In this document: one piece after another, positions 43,160 to 52,497 of the stretch | Layout of the letters: every line of letters starts with the position of its first letter | Numbering within the stretch: the first letter of the stretch is position 1 | NCBI GenBank assembly: GCA_012033495.1 | Contig: JAAUQT010000006.1 | Location: 1 to 64,000, forward strand | DNA length: 64,000 nt | DNA from: Cyanobacteria bacterium RM1_2_2 | Lineage (GTDB): Bacteria; Cyanobacteriota; Cyanobacteriia; Elainellales; Elainellaceae | Reading direction: 5' to 3' | The notes under the pieces: model-generated | The model's input: only the letters and a program-made list of their open reading frames with translations | The model's database searches: none | What the model was told of the DNA's origin: nothing | Translations under genes and position numbers: made by a program

Positions 43160-44821
43160 CTATTCCAATCTCAGCACAAACTGGTGATACGCAACTAACG
43201 TTTCACGATGTCCAACGCTGAGATAGGCAATCGAAGCCGCCTGTAACTGTTGATAAAGCCTCGTTTCATTCTCTACATCTAATCCGCTGGTTGCCTCATC
43301 GAGAATGGCATAGCGCGGTTGAGTCAACAAAAGTCTGGCAAATGCTAATCGCTGCTGTTCCCCAACAGACAGCAGTTTGTCCCAATCATTGGCTGCATCC
43401 AACCCACCAAAACGGGCCGCCAAATCAGGAAGGTTTACCTGATCCAAAACCTGTAGCAACTGCTCATCTGGAATGTGAGTGAGATGAGGATACAAAAGTT
43501 GCTGACGCAGAGAGCCTAAGATCATATAAGGACGCTGAGGCAGAAACAGCATGTGCTCTAGCTTAGGTCGCACCAGTTGACCAGAACCCGCCTGCCACAG
43601 TCCGGCAATCGCCCGCAGCAGCGAACTTTTACCGACGCCACTCGGTCCCGTAATTAACAGCGATTGGTTGGGTAGAAGCGTCAACGAAAGGTCTTGAATC
43701 AGCGTAGTTTGATAGTCGGGTGTGTAAAGGGTGAGGTGATGCAGCGCTAAATAATCAGCTTCAGAGGTTTCAATTTGTCGTGCAGTAGGTGAGCCAGTTT
43801 GAGTGAATAAACCGTTAAGCCGCTCCACGCTAGCCACAAAAGTAGTTAATTGTTCAAACTGTTTGATCACCAGTGCCAATGCCAGCAACATAATTCTGAA
43901 AGCTGTGCTGGCTTGCGCCTCAACTCCAACTTCTTGCTGTCCTGAAAGAATAGCCGGAGACAAAATCAGGGCAGGCAACAAAAAGGTGATGTATTGATAG
44001 CCATTTTGAAAGAAATTCAACCCCAACTGCCAGCGGATTAAGTAACTAAAGTTGCGGAAGGCTGATAGAAAGCGCTGCCAAACCTGCTCAGATTCTTGGT
44101 CTTGCCCTTGATAAAAAGCAATTGCCTCAGCGTTTTCACGCACCCGGACTAAATTAAACCGAAAATCTGCCTCGCGTTTTAGCTGCTCAAAGTTGATACC
44201 AATCAGCGCTTGTCCAAACACAACAGTGGTAATTAGTGTACCAACCACAGTATACAGCAACAAAGAGATCATCAAAAGCTTTGAGATAGACCAGAGCACA
44301 CCCGCAAAGGCAATGATTTGCAGAGTAGAATCAAACAGCAGCGTTGCAAAAAACAATGACTGTTGGGTAAAGGTTTTAATATCTTCAGAGATTCGCTGAT
44401 CAGGGTTGTCAACATCTGAGTTGACGCTAATTTGATAGAATAGCTGGTTATCCAGGTAACGATTTAGGAAATAGTAGGTAAGCCATCTACGCCAATATAA
44501 ACTCAACTTCGCTTGAACATAAGTTTTCAACGAGAGTAATGGCACACCCAGCACAATTACAACCCCGAAGGTCAACAGAGCTTGAGAAAAACGCTCTGGG
44601 TCTTGGGCTGCCAGTGCTGAAGTCACTTCTCCTAGAAATAGGCTAACTAAAACCAGCAGCAGCGCACTCATAAGCGACAGCCCCAACAATAGCCCCAATA
44701 ACCCGATCGCACCCCACCTCTCTGAAGACCGCCAGTAAGGAACCGCAACTCGCCAAAACTGCCACCACTGATGCAGATTCACAGCAGGAAACCGAGGTAA
44801 GTTAGCCAAATTGTTGGTCAT
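43160..44821 (-). CDS. SbmA/BacA-like ABC transporter, paralogue of the 38809 gene
   Basis: 553 aa with the same build as the 38809 protein: membrane domain with NFEQLKREADFRFNLVRVREN, Walker A GPSGVGKSS, LPQRPYMILGSLRQQLLYPH, signature LSVGEQQRLAF and Walker B YAILDEATSGLD. Similarity between the two is high along the whole length, so a duplication is likely. The gene is bracketed by a pair of 117-bp inverted repeats (43010-43126 and 44896-45011). It may be an import or export component of the same pathway, or a mobile copy. Frame intact. Confidence 0.87.
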   Translation of the reverse strand: MTNNLANLPRFPAVNLHQWWQFWRVAVPYWRSSERWGAIGLLGLLLGLSLMSALLLVLVSLFLGEVTSALAAQDPERFSQALLTFGVVIVLGVPLLSLKTYVQAKLSLYWRRWLTYYFLNRYLDNQLFYQISVNSDVDNPDQRISEDIKTFTQQSLFFATLLFDSTLQIIAFAGVLWSISKLLMISLLLYTVVGTLITTVVFGQALIGINFEQLKREADFRFNLVRVRENAEAIAFYQGQDQESEQVWQRFLSAFRNFSYLIRWQLGLNFFQNGYQYITFLLPALILSPAILSGQQEVGVEAQASTAFRIMLLALALVIKQFEQLTTFVASVERLNGLFTQTGSPTARQIETSEADYLALHHLTLYTPDYQTTLIQDLSLTLLPNQSLLITGPSGVGKSSLLRAIAGLWQAGSGQLVRPKLEHMLFLPQRPYMILGSLRQQLLYPHLTHIPDEQLLQVLDQVNLPDLAARFGGLDAANDWDKLLSVGEQQRLAFARLLLTQPRYAILDEATSGLDVENETRLYQQLQAASIAYLSVGHRETLVAYHQFVLRLE

Positions 44822-44895
44822 GCTGCCTTCACGGTTAGGGGGTAGCTTAATTTTAAGTGAAAATCCTGTCTCGCTATCTCTACACCGATTTCTAA

Positions 44896-45011
44896 GGAAT
44901 GGAATTCAATCAGTTCAATAGTAGGTAGGGGCGGGTTTTGCGGTCAAATCGACTGCGGATGCCCATTGATCTTTTAAACCCGTCCGTACAGGTTGCGGAT
45001 TGATTCAATCC
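44896..45011. repeat. 117-bp inverted repeat, right copy
   Basis: Reverse-oriented imperfect copy of 43010-43126, ending with GGATTGATTCAATCC. Shared blocks include ATCAATxGGCATCCG and CGATTTGACC read on the minus strand. Confidence 0.75.
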
Positions 45012-45067
45012 ACGATCCTAAGTGCATGGTGCAGTGAGTTGACTTTGCTCACTTCGACAGGCTTCTA

Positions 45068-45150
45068 CAGCGTTCACAAGTTGGTTGTGAACAGGGGGGT
45101 GGGGGCGAAGCCCCACGCAGGGATTTTACCCCTGCACCCCGTTCAGATCC
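45068..45150. repeat. GC-rich hairpin cluster
   Basis: Three nested or adjacent dyads: GTTCAC/GTGAAC, GTGGGG/CCCCAC around a GCGAAG loop, and GCAGGG/CCCTGC around ATTTTA. This resembles dispersed extragenic palindromes common in cyanobacteria. Confidence 0.6.
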
Positions 45151-45277
45151 TATGAAGAATTGCTGTAGCGTTAAAGATTGTATAAATTATTTCAGAATTC
45201 ATGAGTTGATTGGAACTTTCAGCTTTTGAGAACCATCGATTCAACTAGCTACATCCTAACTGTAGGACATTAAAACA

Positions 45278-46342
45278 ATGCGCCAAACTGTATTATTCCT
45301 GTCAAGATTTTGGATCAGCTTATGGACTGTAATCACTATTTCATTTTTATCTCTACTCATATTTAACGCTCCGAATGTGCCTAATACAGCACCTTTCGTT
45401 AGCATATCGATTGCAGCCGGGAATGGCTCCACTCTCTATTTGCCCAATCGAATCTTTGATTGTGCGGAAACAGATCAGGAGTTTCAGTGTCAAACAAAGA
45501 TTCAAAATCGGTTGCTCAACCTTACCCTAACAAAAGGAAGTAACTACAAATATGACCTCAGCAATTGTCGTGCTTTGTATGACAAGCAGCCCATTGGTTG
45601 TCAGGAGACAGGGCAAACCTATGCTCCCATACTGGCAAAGATGTATGAGGTTACAGATCTAAAATTAACTCCTCAAGAACTACAGGCAGTCCAGCAAAAA
45701 TACTGGGGCATTAACACCCTCATTCAATTGGGTGAACTGCGCTTAATGTGGATCAGTATGGGTCTATCACTGGCTGCCGGACTTGGTGCTGCTTTTTTAG
45801 CCTGGTTGCATCCAGGGAAATTTAGCAAAGCCGTTGCCAGTCTTGCCTGTGGATTTGGCATGTATCAGTTCGCTTGGAGCTTACTGGGGCGCGTGCAGTA
45901 TGACGTTGTTACACCCTATGGGATTACACCTGACAACTGGGACTGGGTTGTCAATGGAGGGGCAATTGGTATAGGCATTGGTACGATTTTTGTCACTGCT
46001 TTTCTACTTTGGAGAAGCTCTAATCGTTTCATCAGAATTCTAATTAGCGTCATTACAAGTATTGGAATTTTTAGTCTTTGCTGGTTATCTCTAATCTGGA
46101 TTTTTAATTCTCTCTCTTCTTTGTTCAATTCAACTGAGATCTTATTCCCAAATGAATACTTAACAACATGGTTCTTGCCAGCTATTTCGTTTGTATTCGC
46201 AATCATTACGGCAATCTTGCTTTGCCTCCGAACCCATGAATCTCTCAAAAAGTTTTTATGTCTTGTTAACGGTATTGGTGTAGTTGCTTTAGCCACAAAC
46301 TTTTTCGTACTCGTTCTGTTAGGGCTAGGATATGCAGATTAA
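45278..46342 (+). CDS. Hypothetical multi-pass membrane protein
   Basis: 354 aa that I do not recognise. An N-terminal membrane segment (about 10-30) is followed by an extracytoplasmic domain of about 120 residues with four Cys (DCAETDQEFQCQ, NCRALYDKQPIGC), which could form disulfides. Five or six further hydrophobic helices fill residues 155-350. The start ATG at 45278 lies after an AT-rich stretch. It has no operon partner and no clear link with the transport island or the signalling genes. Confidence 0.65.
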   Translation: MRQTVLFLSRFWISLWTVITISFLSLLIFNAPNVPNTAPFVSISIAAGNGSTLYLPNRIFDCAETDQEFQCQTKIQNRLLNLTLTKGSNYKYDLSNCRALYDKQPIGCQETGQTYAPILAKMYEVTDLKLTPQELQAVQQKYWGINTLIQLGELRLMWISMGLSLAAGLGAAFLAWLHPGKFSKAVASLACGFGMYQFAWSLLGRVQYDVVTPYGITPDNWDWVVNGGAIGIGIGTIFVTAFLLWRSSNRFIRILISVITSIGIFSLCWLSLIWIFNSLSSLFNSTEILFPNEYLTTWFLPAISFVFAIITAILLCLRTHESLKKFLCLVNGIGVVALATNFFVLVLLGLGYAD

Positions 46343-46685
46343 GAAAGATTAGCATTTGCCTCGTCTAGTCAAGGCTAGGTGCAACCCAATTTTGAGTGCA
46401 AAGCTCTTCCCCATTTCCCCTATTGTGTGTACACAGTAGATGCTTGTATAGTCGCCTAGCCTTTTCAGGCTCATCAATCTCCTAGGAATGAGCAACTTTA
46501 ACCAGTAACTCTTCTCCGCTTGCTTACAAAACGAGAAGCTAATTAAAATATCCCTAAAGAAATATATCAATGGATAAAGCTGCTGCAATATCACAAAATA
46601 TTCACACTTTCTTTTTAAGTTGTACTCATCTGCGGTTGAATCCTGAAACCCAGGTGAATACAACTTTGTAGCATGAGCCACTCTG
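46343..46685. other. Intergenic region before the receiver gene
   Basis: 343 bp, AT-rich. An open frame on the minus strand here shows no family features and I consider it chance. I see no clear regulatory site. Confidence 0.4.
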
Positions 46686-47075
46686 ATGAAAAGAATTTTA
46701 GTGATTGAGGATGATCCCGCTATTTCCTACTTTATTGGCCAATGTTTAAAGTTAGGCAATTATAGTGTGCTGAAGGCGTTAGACGGTGCAGTTGGGCTAT
46801 CCCTCGCCACAGGACTTTATCCTGATCTGGTGCTTTGTGACCTCAATTTACCATCATTAAATGGGTTAGAAATTCTGAAACAACTTCGTCAGGATGCCAC
46901 AACAACTCAAATTCCATTTATTCTTCTGACAAGTCATACTGATTTACAGACTCACGAAAATGCCCTGAAATTAGGAGCCAATGTTTTCTTAAGCAAGCCT
47001 GTTAGAGCCAAGAAACTATTAGCTACCGTGCAATCTCAACTGGAAAATATATCTCTACCATCCGCAGCAGAGTGA
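46686..47075 (+). CDS. Stand-alone response regulator receiver protein
   Basis: 129 aa, CheY-like. The acidic pair is in VIEDDPA, the phospho-acceptor Asp in LVLCDLNLPSLNG, Thr/Ser in LLTSH and Lys in FLSKPVRA. No output domain, so it acts by protein contact or in a phosphorelay. It is the first of four signalling genes in one direction. Confidence 0.9.
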   Translation: MKRILVIEDDPAISYFIGQCLKLGNYSVLKALDGAVGLSLATGLYPDLVLCDLNLPSLNGLEILKQLRQDATTTQIPFILLTSHTDLQTHENALKLGANVFLSKPVRAKKLLATVQSQLENISLPSAAE

Positions 47076-47192
47076 ACTAGCTCCACTTCATAAATTGATT
47101 AGGTTCTCTTTAGGGTTGAGGGTCTGTCATTTGCAGTGAGTCATAGACGAATCCAACCCATTTCGTAACACCAATTAGAAGCTAGGATACAC

Positions 47193-48191
47193 ATGCTGAC
47201 ACCTCAAAACGAATCTTTTCTCATTTTGATTGCGGATGATGACGCTTTTATCCGAATGCAGCTTCGGCTAATTCTAGAGCAAGAAGGTTATCAAGTTACA
47301 GAGGGGGTAAACGGTAGAGATGCTTTGATGCTTTATGAACGCTTACATCCAGACATGGTGTTACTCGATGCCATCATGCCAGAAATGGACGGGTTTGAGT
47401 GCTGTGTGGAGTTGCAAACCTTTTCAAGAAGCTCCTACACTCCTGTCTTAATGATCACCGGATTAGATGACCAAGCTTCTGTTGATCGGGCTTTTGCAGT
47501 GGGAGCAGCCGATTATGTCACCAAACCAATTCACTGGGCGGTTCTGCGACAACGAGTTCGACGGTTGCTTCAACAGTCTAGGCTGCACCGCCAGTTGGAG
47601 GTCGCTAATCAAGAGTTACAGCGTCTAGCTTCCGTTGATGGATTGACTCAGGTAGCAAATCGTCGCTGCTTTGATGAACAGTTGGAACACGAATGGCAAC
47701 GGGCTGCTCGCTCGCAGTCCTACACCCCAAATGGATCTAACCCGCTCTCTCTGATTCTCTGTGATGTAGACCTCTTCAAGCAATACAACGATACCTACGG
47801 GCATCAGGCCGGTGATCACTGTCTTCAACAGGTGGCAGAAGTGATTGCCAAAAGTGTTAAACGTCCTGCGGATCTGACTGCACGGTATGGCGGTGAAGAA
47901 TTTGCCATTCTGCTGCCAGAAACCAATTCTTTAGGAGCCGGATGGGTTGCAGCGCAGATTGTGGCTCAAATTCAGAGGTTGAACATTCCGCATACTGGTT
48001 CTCCAACGGGCTACGTTACATTAAGTGCTGGCGTTGCCACCATCGATTTCTGTTCAGAAGTCTGCTCTCAGCAATTGATTACTCTAGCAGATATGGCCCT
48101 GTATGAGGCTAAGCAAGCTGGACGAAATCGGGTCAGTACACATCTAGAGATCAAAAGCTCAATGACTCAACCTACGCCCAAAACCATTTAA
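47193..48191 (+). CDS. Response regulator diguanylate cyclase (REC-GGDEF)
   Basis: 332 aa. Receiver domain about 10-125 (ADDDAF, phospho-Asp in VLLDAIMPEMDG, Lys in VTKPIHW), a short coiled coil, then GGDEF domain about 150-320 with an intact GGEEF active loop and an RxxD inhibitory site (RPAD) five residues before it. It would make c-di-GMP from two GTP under phosphorylation control, with product inhibition. It lies between the single receiver and the histidine kinase. Confidence 0.92.
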   Translation: MLTPQNESFLILIADDDAFIRMQLRLILEQEGYQVTEGVNGRDALMLYERLHPDMVLLDAIMPEMDGFECCVELQTFSRSSYTPVLMITGLDDQASVDRAFAVGAADYVTKPIHWAVLRQRVRRLLQQSRLHRQLEVANQELQRLASVDGLTQVANRRCFDEQLEHEWQRAARSQSYTPNGSNPLSLILCDVDLFKQYNDTYGHQAGDHCLQQVAEVIAKSVKRPADLTARYGGEEFAILLPETNSLGAGWVAAQIVAQIQRLNIPHTGSPTGYVTLSAGVATIDFCSEVCSQQLITLADMALYEAKQAGRNRVSTHLEIKSSMTQPTPKTI

Positions 48192-48213
48192 ACTCAATCA
48201 ATAAGACAACGAA

Positions 48214-48330
48214 TGAAGCAAGTTTCGGTCATTGAAGGCGATCAGGTGCTCTCCCTCTGCATCACTGAGTTTCTCAAGGTATAAGGGTTTAATGTTGCCA
48301 ATGCTTGGGATGGAACAAAGAGTTCAGGTC
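48214..48330 (+). pseudogene. Remnant of a receiver-domain gene
   Basis: MKQVSVIEGDQVLSLCITEFLKV then stop, continuing in the same frame with GFNVANAWDGTK before further breaks. This matches the start of the receiver at 46686 (MKRILVIEDDPAISYF). It is a decayed partial duplicate. Confidence 0.55.
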
Positions 48331-48515
48331 TTCCTTGGAGGCGTAAACTTGGCCCGTTGTCGTAAGTCAGCTAATCGCCATTGAATGAGAGTCACTAAAT
48401 CTACAGTCCGCTACATTTCCTGTTCTCAACTAAGACTCATAGCAATTACACCAAAACAATCTCATGAACATCACGCAAATCACTCTATTTCTGCTACATC
48501 TAAAGGAGAATTCCT

Positions 48516-50615
48516 ATGTTTGTTACAGTGACTGAACTTCATATCAGTTTGCTATCTTTCTCACGAAAAGTAAGCCTATTAGTCACTTTGGTAGGTGGTA
48601 TTGTTATTTTAGGTTGGGCGTATGATCTTGAATTGCTCAAAAGTGTTTTGCCCGGATTAGTGACAATGAAAGTAAATACTGCTATAGGATTTATCCTCAT
48701 AGGAGTATCTTTACAACTATGGCATTCTCCACAAAAGATTTATACTGGGCATTTACTTATCTCTCAATGCCATTCATACTTAGCAGGTATTGTCATTCTT
48801 TTAGCGTTATTGACATCCGTTCAGTACATTTTTAAGATTAATCTTGGTATTGACGAACTCATATTGAGAGATGCTTTTAACCCAGTTGAAACAACATTTC
48901 CGGGGCGAATGGCTCCCACAACTGCACTTAATTTCCTACTGCTCGGTTTAGCATTGCTGCTGATTAAGAAAAGAATATACAGTTTAGCCCAAGGATTTGC
49001 TTTTGCGAGCTTTCTCATTTCTCTTTTAGAATTCATTGGATATCTTTACCAGATTAGAGATTTCTACCACTTTGGTTCGGGCACTAGCATGGCGCTGCAC
49101 ACCAGTGTTACTTTTCTCACTCTCTCATTGGGGATTCTGTCTGCTTGTCCGATGCAGGGTTGGGTTAACGTCATCACTAGTCCCTATGCAGGCGGAGTCA
49201 CAGCGCGTCGATTGTTGCCGATTACAATTAGTCTTCCTTTGCTGCTAGGAGGATCGTTTTTGTTTGCTCACCGAATCTATATCTTACCGATCGAAGTTGG
49301 AGTGATGTCTCGCAGCATTATCAACATCTTAATTTTAGGCAGCGTAACTTGGTGGAATGCTCGATTCCTGAATCAATTAGATTTTAAGCAACAGCAAACA
49401 GAATTGGCGTTGCGGCAGGCTCAAGACCAGCTTGAAATGAAGGTTAAGGAACGGACAGCCGAATTAGCTGCTAGCCATAATTCTCTCTACAAAAGCTATC
49501 AACTGCTCAATTCAGTGATTGAGGGAATACCGGAGCCAGTTTTCGTCAAAGATAGAGCAGGGTATTATGTTCTAGCCAACACAGCAATGGCTGAAACTCT
49601 GAAGAAGCCAGTTGAAGAAATTATTGGCAAAAATGACTGGGATCTATTTACCTCTGAAGTGACCCAAACTTTGGTTAATACCGACTTCCGCATCATGCAT
49701 AGTGGTAAAACTCAGGTAATCGAAGAACAATTCATGAATGAAGACATCACTCAAACATTTCTTTCAACTAAAACCCCATGGCGAGATATTGAAGGGAATG
49801 TTGTTGGCTTAATTGGAGTTGTTCGAGACATCACCGATCGCAAGCAAGCAGAACTGGCAACCCAACAGCTTAATGAACTTCTAGAGCAACGAGTTAAAGA
49901 ACGAACCACAAAACTTGTGGCTGCTAATCAAGAGCTAGAAACATTTTCCTATGCTGTATCTCATGATTTGCGAACCCCGTTACGCAGCATTAATGGCTTT
50001 AGTAAGGCGTTGTTGCAATATACAGACCAGCTTGATGATAAGGGCAAGCACTACCTTGATCGCATTCGGGTGGCAACGCTACGAATGAATGAGTTAATTG
50101 ATGATTTACTGATGTTAGCTCAAATTACACGACATGAAATCAAACATACTCCTGTTGACCTGAGCGCGATGGTTGAAGAAATTGCCAGTCATCTCAATTC
50201 AATTGAACCAGAACGAGAGGTGGAATGGGTAATCGCATCAAATATTGTCGCAATAGGAGATAAGAGGCTTTTACGCATTGTTCTAGAAAATCTACTCAAT
50301 AATGCCTGGAAATTTACATCAACTCGCAGTCAGGCTCGGATTGAATTCGGTGAAATGGCAGTCTCAGAAGAGATGTTAGAAGAAATATCAGATCGCACGA
50401 CATCTACCTATTTTGTCAGCGACAATGGTGTTGGATTTGATATGTCGTATGCTGACAGTTTATTCAAACCTTTTCAGCGGCTGCATCACGCCAATGAATT
50501 TCCGGGCACAGGCATTGGACTGGCAACCGTGCAACGAATTATCCATCGGCATAGCGGCCGAATCTGGGCAACTGGAGTAATTGATCAAGGAACAACTTTC
50601 TATCTCGATCTATAA
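48516..50615 (+). CDS. Membrane PAS sensor histidine kinase
   Basis: 699 aa. About eight transmembrane helices in residues 15-290 form a MASE-like sensor region; a coiled coil follows (about 300-330), a PAS domain (about 335-450: GIPEPVFVKDRAGYYVLAN, ending VVRDITDRKQAE), a second coiled coil, HisKA (AVSHDLRTPLRSINGF, His phosphorylated) and HATPase (LENLLNNAWKFTS, SDNGVGFDM, GTGIGLATVQRII). It probably phosphorylates the neighbouring receiver proteins. Signal unknown. It resembles cyanobacterial phytochrome-type kinases in its catalytic half only; no GAF or PHY domain is present. Confidence 0.9.
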   Translation: MFVTVTELHISLLSFSRKVSLLVTLVGGIVILGWAYDLELLKSVLPGLVTMKVNTAIGFILIGVSLQLWHSPQKIYTGHLLISQCHSYLAGIVILLALLTSVQYIFKINLGIDELILRDAFNPVETTFPGRMAPTTALNFLLLGLALLLIKKRIYSLAQGFAFASFLISLLEFIGYLYQIRDFYHFGSGTSMALHTSVTFLTLSLGILSACPMQGWVNVITSPYAGGVTARRLLPITISLPLLLGGSFLFAHRIYILPIEVGVMSRSIINILILGSVTWWNARFLNQLDFKQQQTELALRQAQDQLEMKVKERTAELAASHNSLYKSYQLLNSVIEGIPEPVFVKDRAGYYVLANTAMAETLKKPVEEIIGKNDWDLFTSEVTQTLVNTDFRIMHSGKTQVIEEQFMNEDITQTFLSTKTPWRDIEGNVVGLIGVVRDITDRKQAELATQQLNELLEQRVKERTTKLVAANQELETFSYAVSHDLRTPLRSINGFSKALLQYTDQLDDKGKHYLDRIRVATLRMNELIDDLLMLAQITRHEIKHTPVDLSAMVEEIASHLNSIEPEREVEWVIASNIVAIGDKRLLRIVLENLLNNAWKFTSTRSQARIEFGEMAVSEEMLEEISDRTTSTYFVSDNGVGFDMSYADSLFKPFQRLHHANEFPGTGIGLATVQRIIHRHSGRIWATGVIDQGTTFYLDL

Positions 50616-50729
50616 ATCTCATCTCGCTCGAAGCCAGTTAAATACAACGGTTGGTCACTTATTGCTCTTTCTTGTCAATCATTTGTTATCTTCATTTGTC
50701 ATTAGCCCTCTACAAGTGACGAATGATCC

Positions 50730-52497
50730 ATGATAAATGGCGAACCCATAATTCTAACCATGACTAAGCAACTGAAAGTACTGTTTGTTGAAGATAATGA
50801 GGATGATAGTGAACTGCTAAATCTTGAACTCGAGAGCAGAGGATACAGCATTATATATGAACGAGTAGACACCATAACCGCTATGGAGGAAGCTCTTGAG
50901 CGCCAACAATGGGATGTGATTTTGTCTGACTACTCTATGCCCAAATTTGGTGCTCCTGCTGCTCTCCGCCTCTTGCAAACTAAAAGGCTAGATATTCCCT
51001 TCATTGTTGTCTCCGGTTCGATTGGCGAGGAGACGGCTGTAGCTCTCATGAAAGCGGGGGCGCATGATTACCTTTCCAAAAACAACCTCGTGAGGCTGCT
51101 TCCAGTGGTTGAACGTGAGATCCGCGAGGCGAAAATTCGGCAAGAGCGTAAACAGGCGCTTGATATGCTTGAGCATTTGGCATTCTACGACAAACTTACC
51201 AATCTGCCTAACCGAACATTGTTTCTTCACTATGTGCAAGACTGGATTGATTACAGTCAAGAACAAGCTAACTTATTTGCAATTGTTTTTCTAGACATTG
51301 ATCGCTATAAGCATATTAAGTATGGATTTGGCCATGCAAAAAGCGAGCAATTTTTGATTGAAATCGCTCATCGGTTAGAAAAGTATTTGCAGCCTAAAAA
51401 TCATCTTGCCCGTGTTGGCGAAGACGAATTTGGTGTACTGCTCCGAGATATGCAGAGTTTCAATCATATTAGTAACAAAGTTGCTGAATTACATGAATTT
51501 CTAGAGCTTCCTTTTCAAGTTGAGCAATCACTGATCTATTCATCAGTTTGCGTTGGTATTGTAGATAGCACGGCTGGCTACACTCAAGCTGAAGATTTTT
51601 TGCAAGCGGCTGATACTGCAACACACAATGCTAAGAAAGAGGGAATAGGGCATACCGTCTTTTTTGATGTTCAAATGCAAGCTAATGAGTTAGCAAGGTT
51701 GCAATTAGAAACCGATCTACAAGATGCGATTCGCCGCCAACAACTGCATCTTAACTATCAGCCGATTGTTTCACTCAAAGCAGGGAAAGTTGTGGGTTTT
51801 GAGGCATTGCTCCGATGGCAACACCCAACTCAAGGTTGGATCTCACCCAGCAAATTTATTCCATTAGCTGAGCAAACTGGGCTGATTATTCCTTTAGGTG
51901 AGTGGGCCCTCACAGAAGCCTGCCGTCAATTAAACTCTTGGCAAGAGCAGTTTGATGATACGTTGTTGAGCGTTGCAGTGAATCTATCTGGCATTCAACT
52001 CATTCATCCTAATTTCATGGATACAATTCAGCGACTTTATCAAACTTTCGACTCTCAGCAAATTCAGTTGAAATTGGAGATTACAGAAAGTGTTTTGATG
52101 GAACGGGCTGAAATCGCAACTGCGGCATTAGAGAAGTTAAAAGCAAATAATATCCAAATTTATATTGATGATTTTGGCACAGGATATTCCTCGCTTTCCT
52201 ATTTGCATTGTCTTCCAATTGATGCTGTGAAGATCGATCGATCTTTCATCAATCGTATGACAGAGGATGCAAAGAATTTTAACATTGTTAAAAGCAATCA
52301 TGACGTTGGCACACACACTTGGATTAAAAGTTGTAGCTGAAGGAATTGAGACGCAGGAACAAATGGAATTGCTGCAATCGCTCTCCTGTGATTACGGACA
52401 AGGCTATTATTTCTCTAAGCCCCTTCCTCCCAATCTGATCAGAGAGCAGAAAATGTATGTAGAAAATTGCCTAAAAAGCAGTTGGAAAAGAACTTAG
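50730..52497 (+). CDS. Response regulator with GGDEF and EAL domains (one frameshift)
   Basis: About 588 aa corrected; an internal ATG at 50760 is an alternative start. Receiver about 15-130 (VEDNEDD, phospho-Asp in VILSDYSMP, Lys in LSKNNL), a GGDEF domain about 145-300 with a degenerate GEDEF loop and no clear I-site (likely inactive as cyclase), then an EAL domain about 325-575 with FEALLRWQHP, NLSG, LEITES, IDDFGTGYSSL and VVAEGIET, so a c-di-GMP phosphodiesterase is likely. The frame is lost at the A4 run 52290-52293; removing one A restores VKAIMTLAHTLGLKVVAEGIE. Its stop codon coincides with the left end of the ISAzo13-type element. Confidence 0.88.

Larger units (their letters stand above)
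44822..45277. other. Intergenic region with repeats
   Basis: About 456 bp containing the right inverted repeat (44896-45011) and a GC-rich hairpin cluster (45068-45150). No gene is visible. Confidence 0.55.

Noticed and set aside
46349-46681. Minus-strand 110-aa open frame
   Set aside because: No family features, no partner gene, and composition typical of intergenic DNA.
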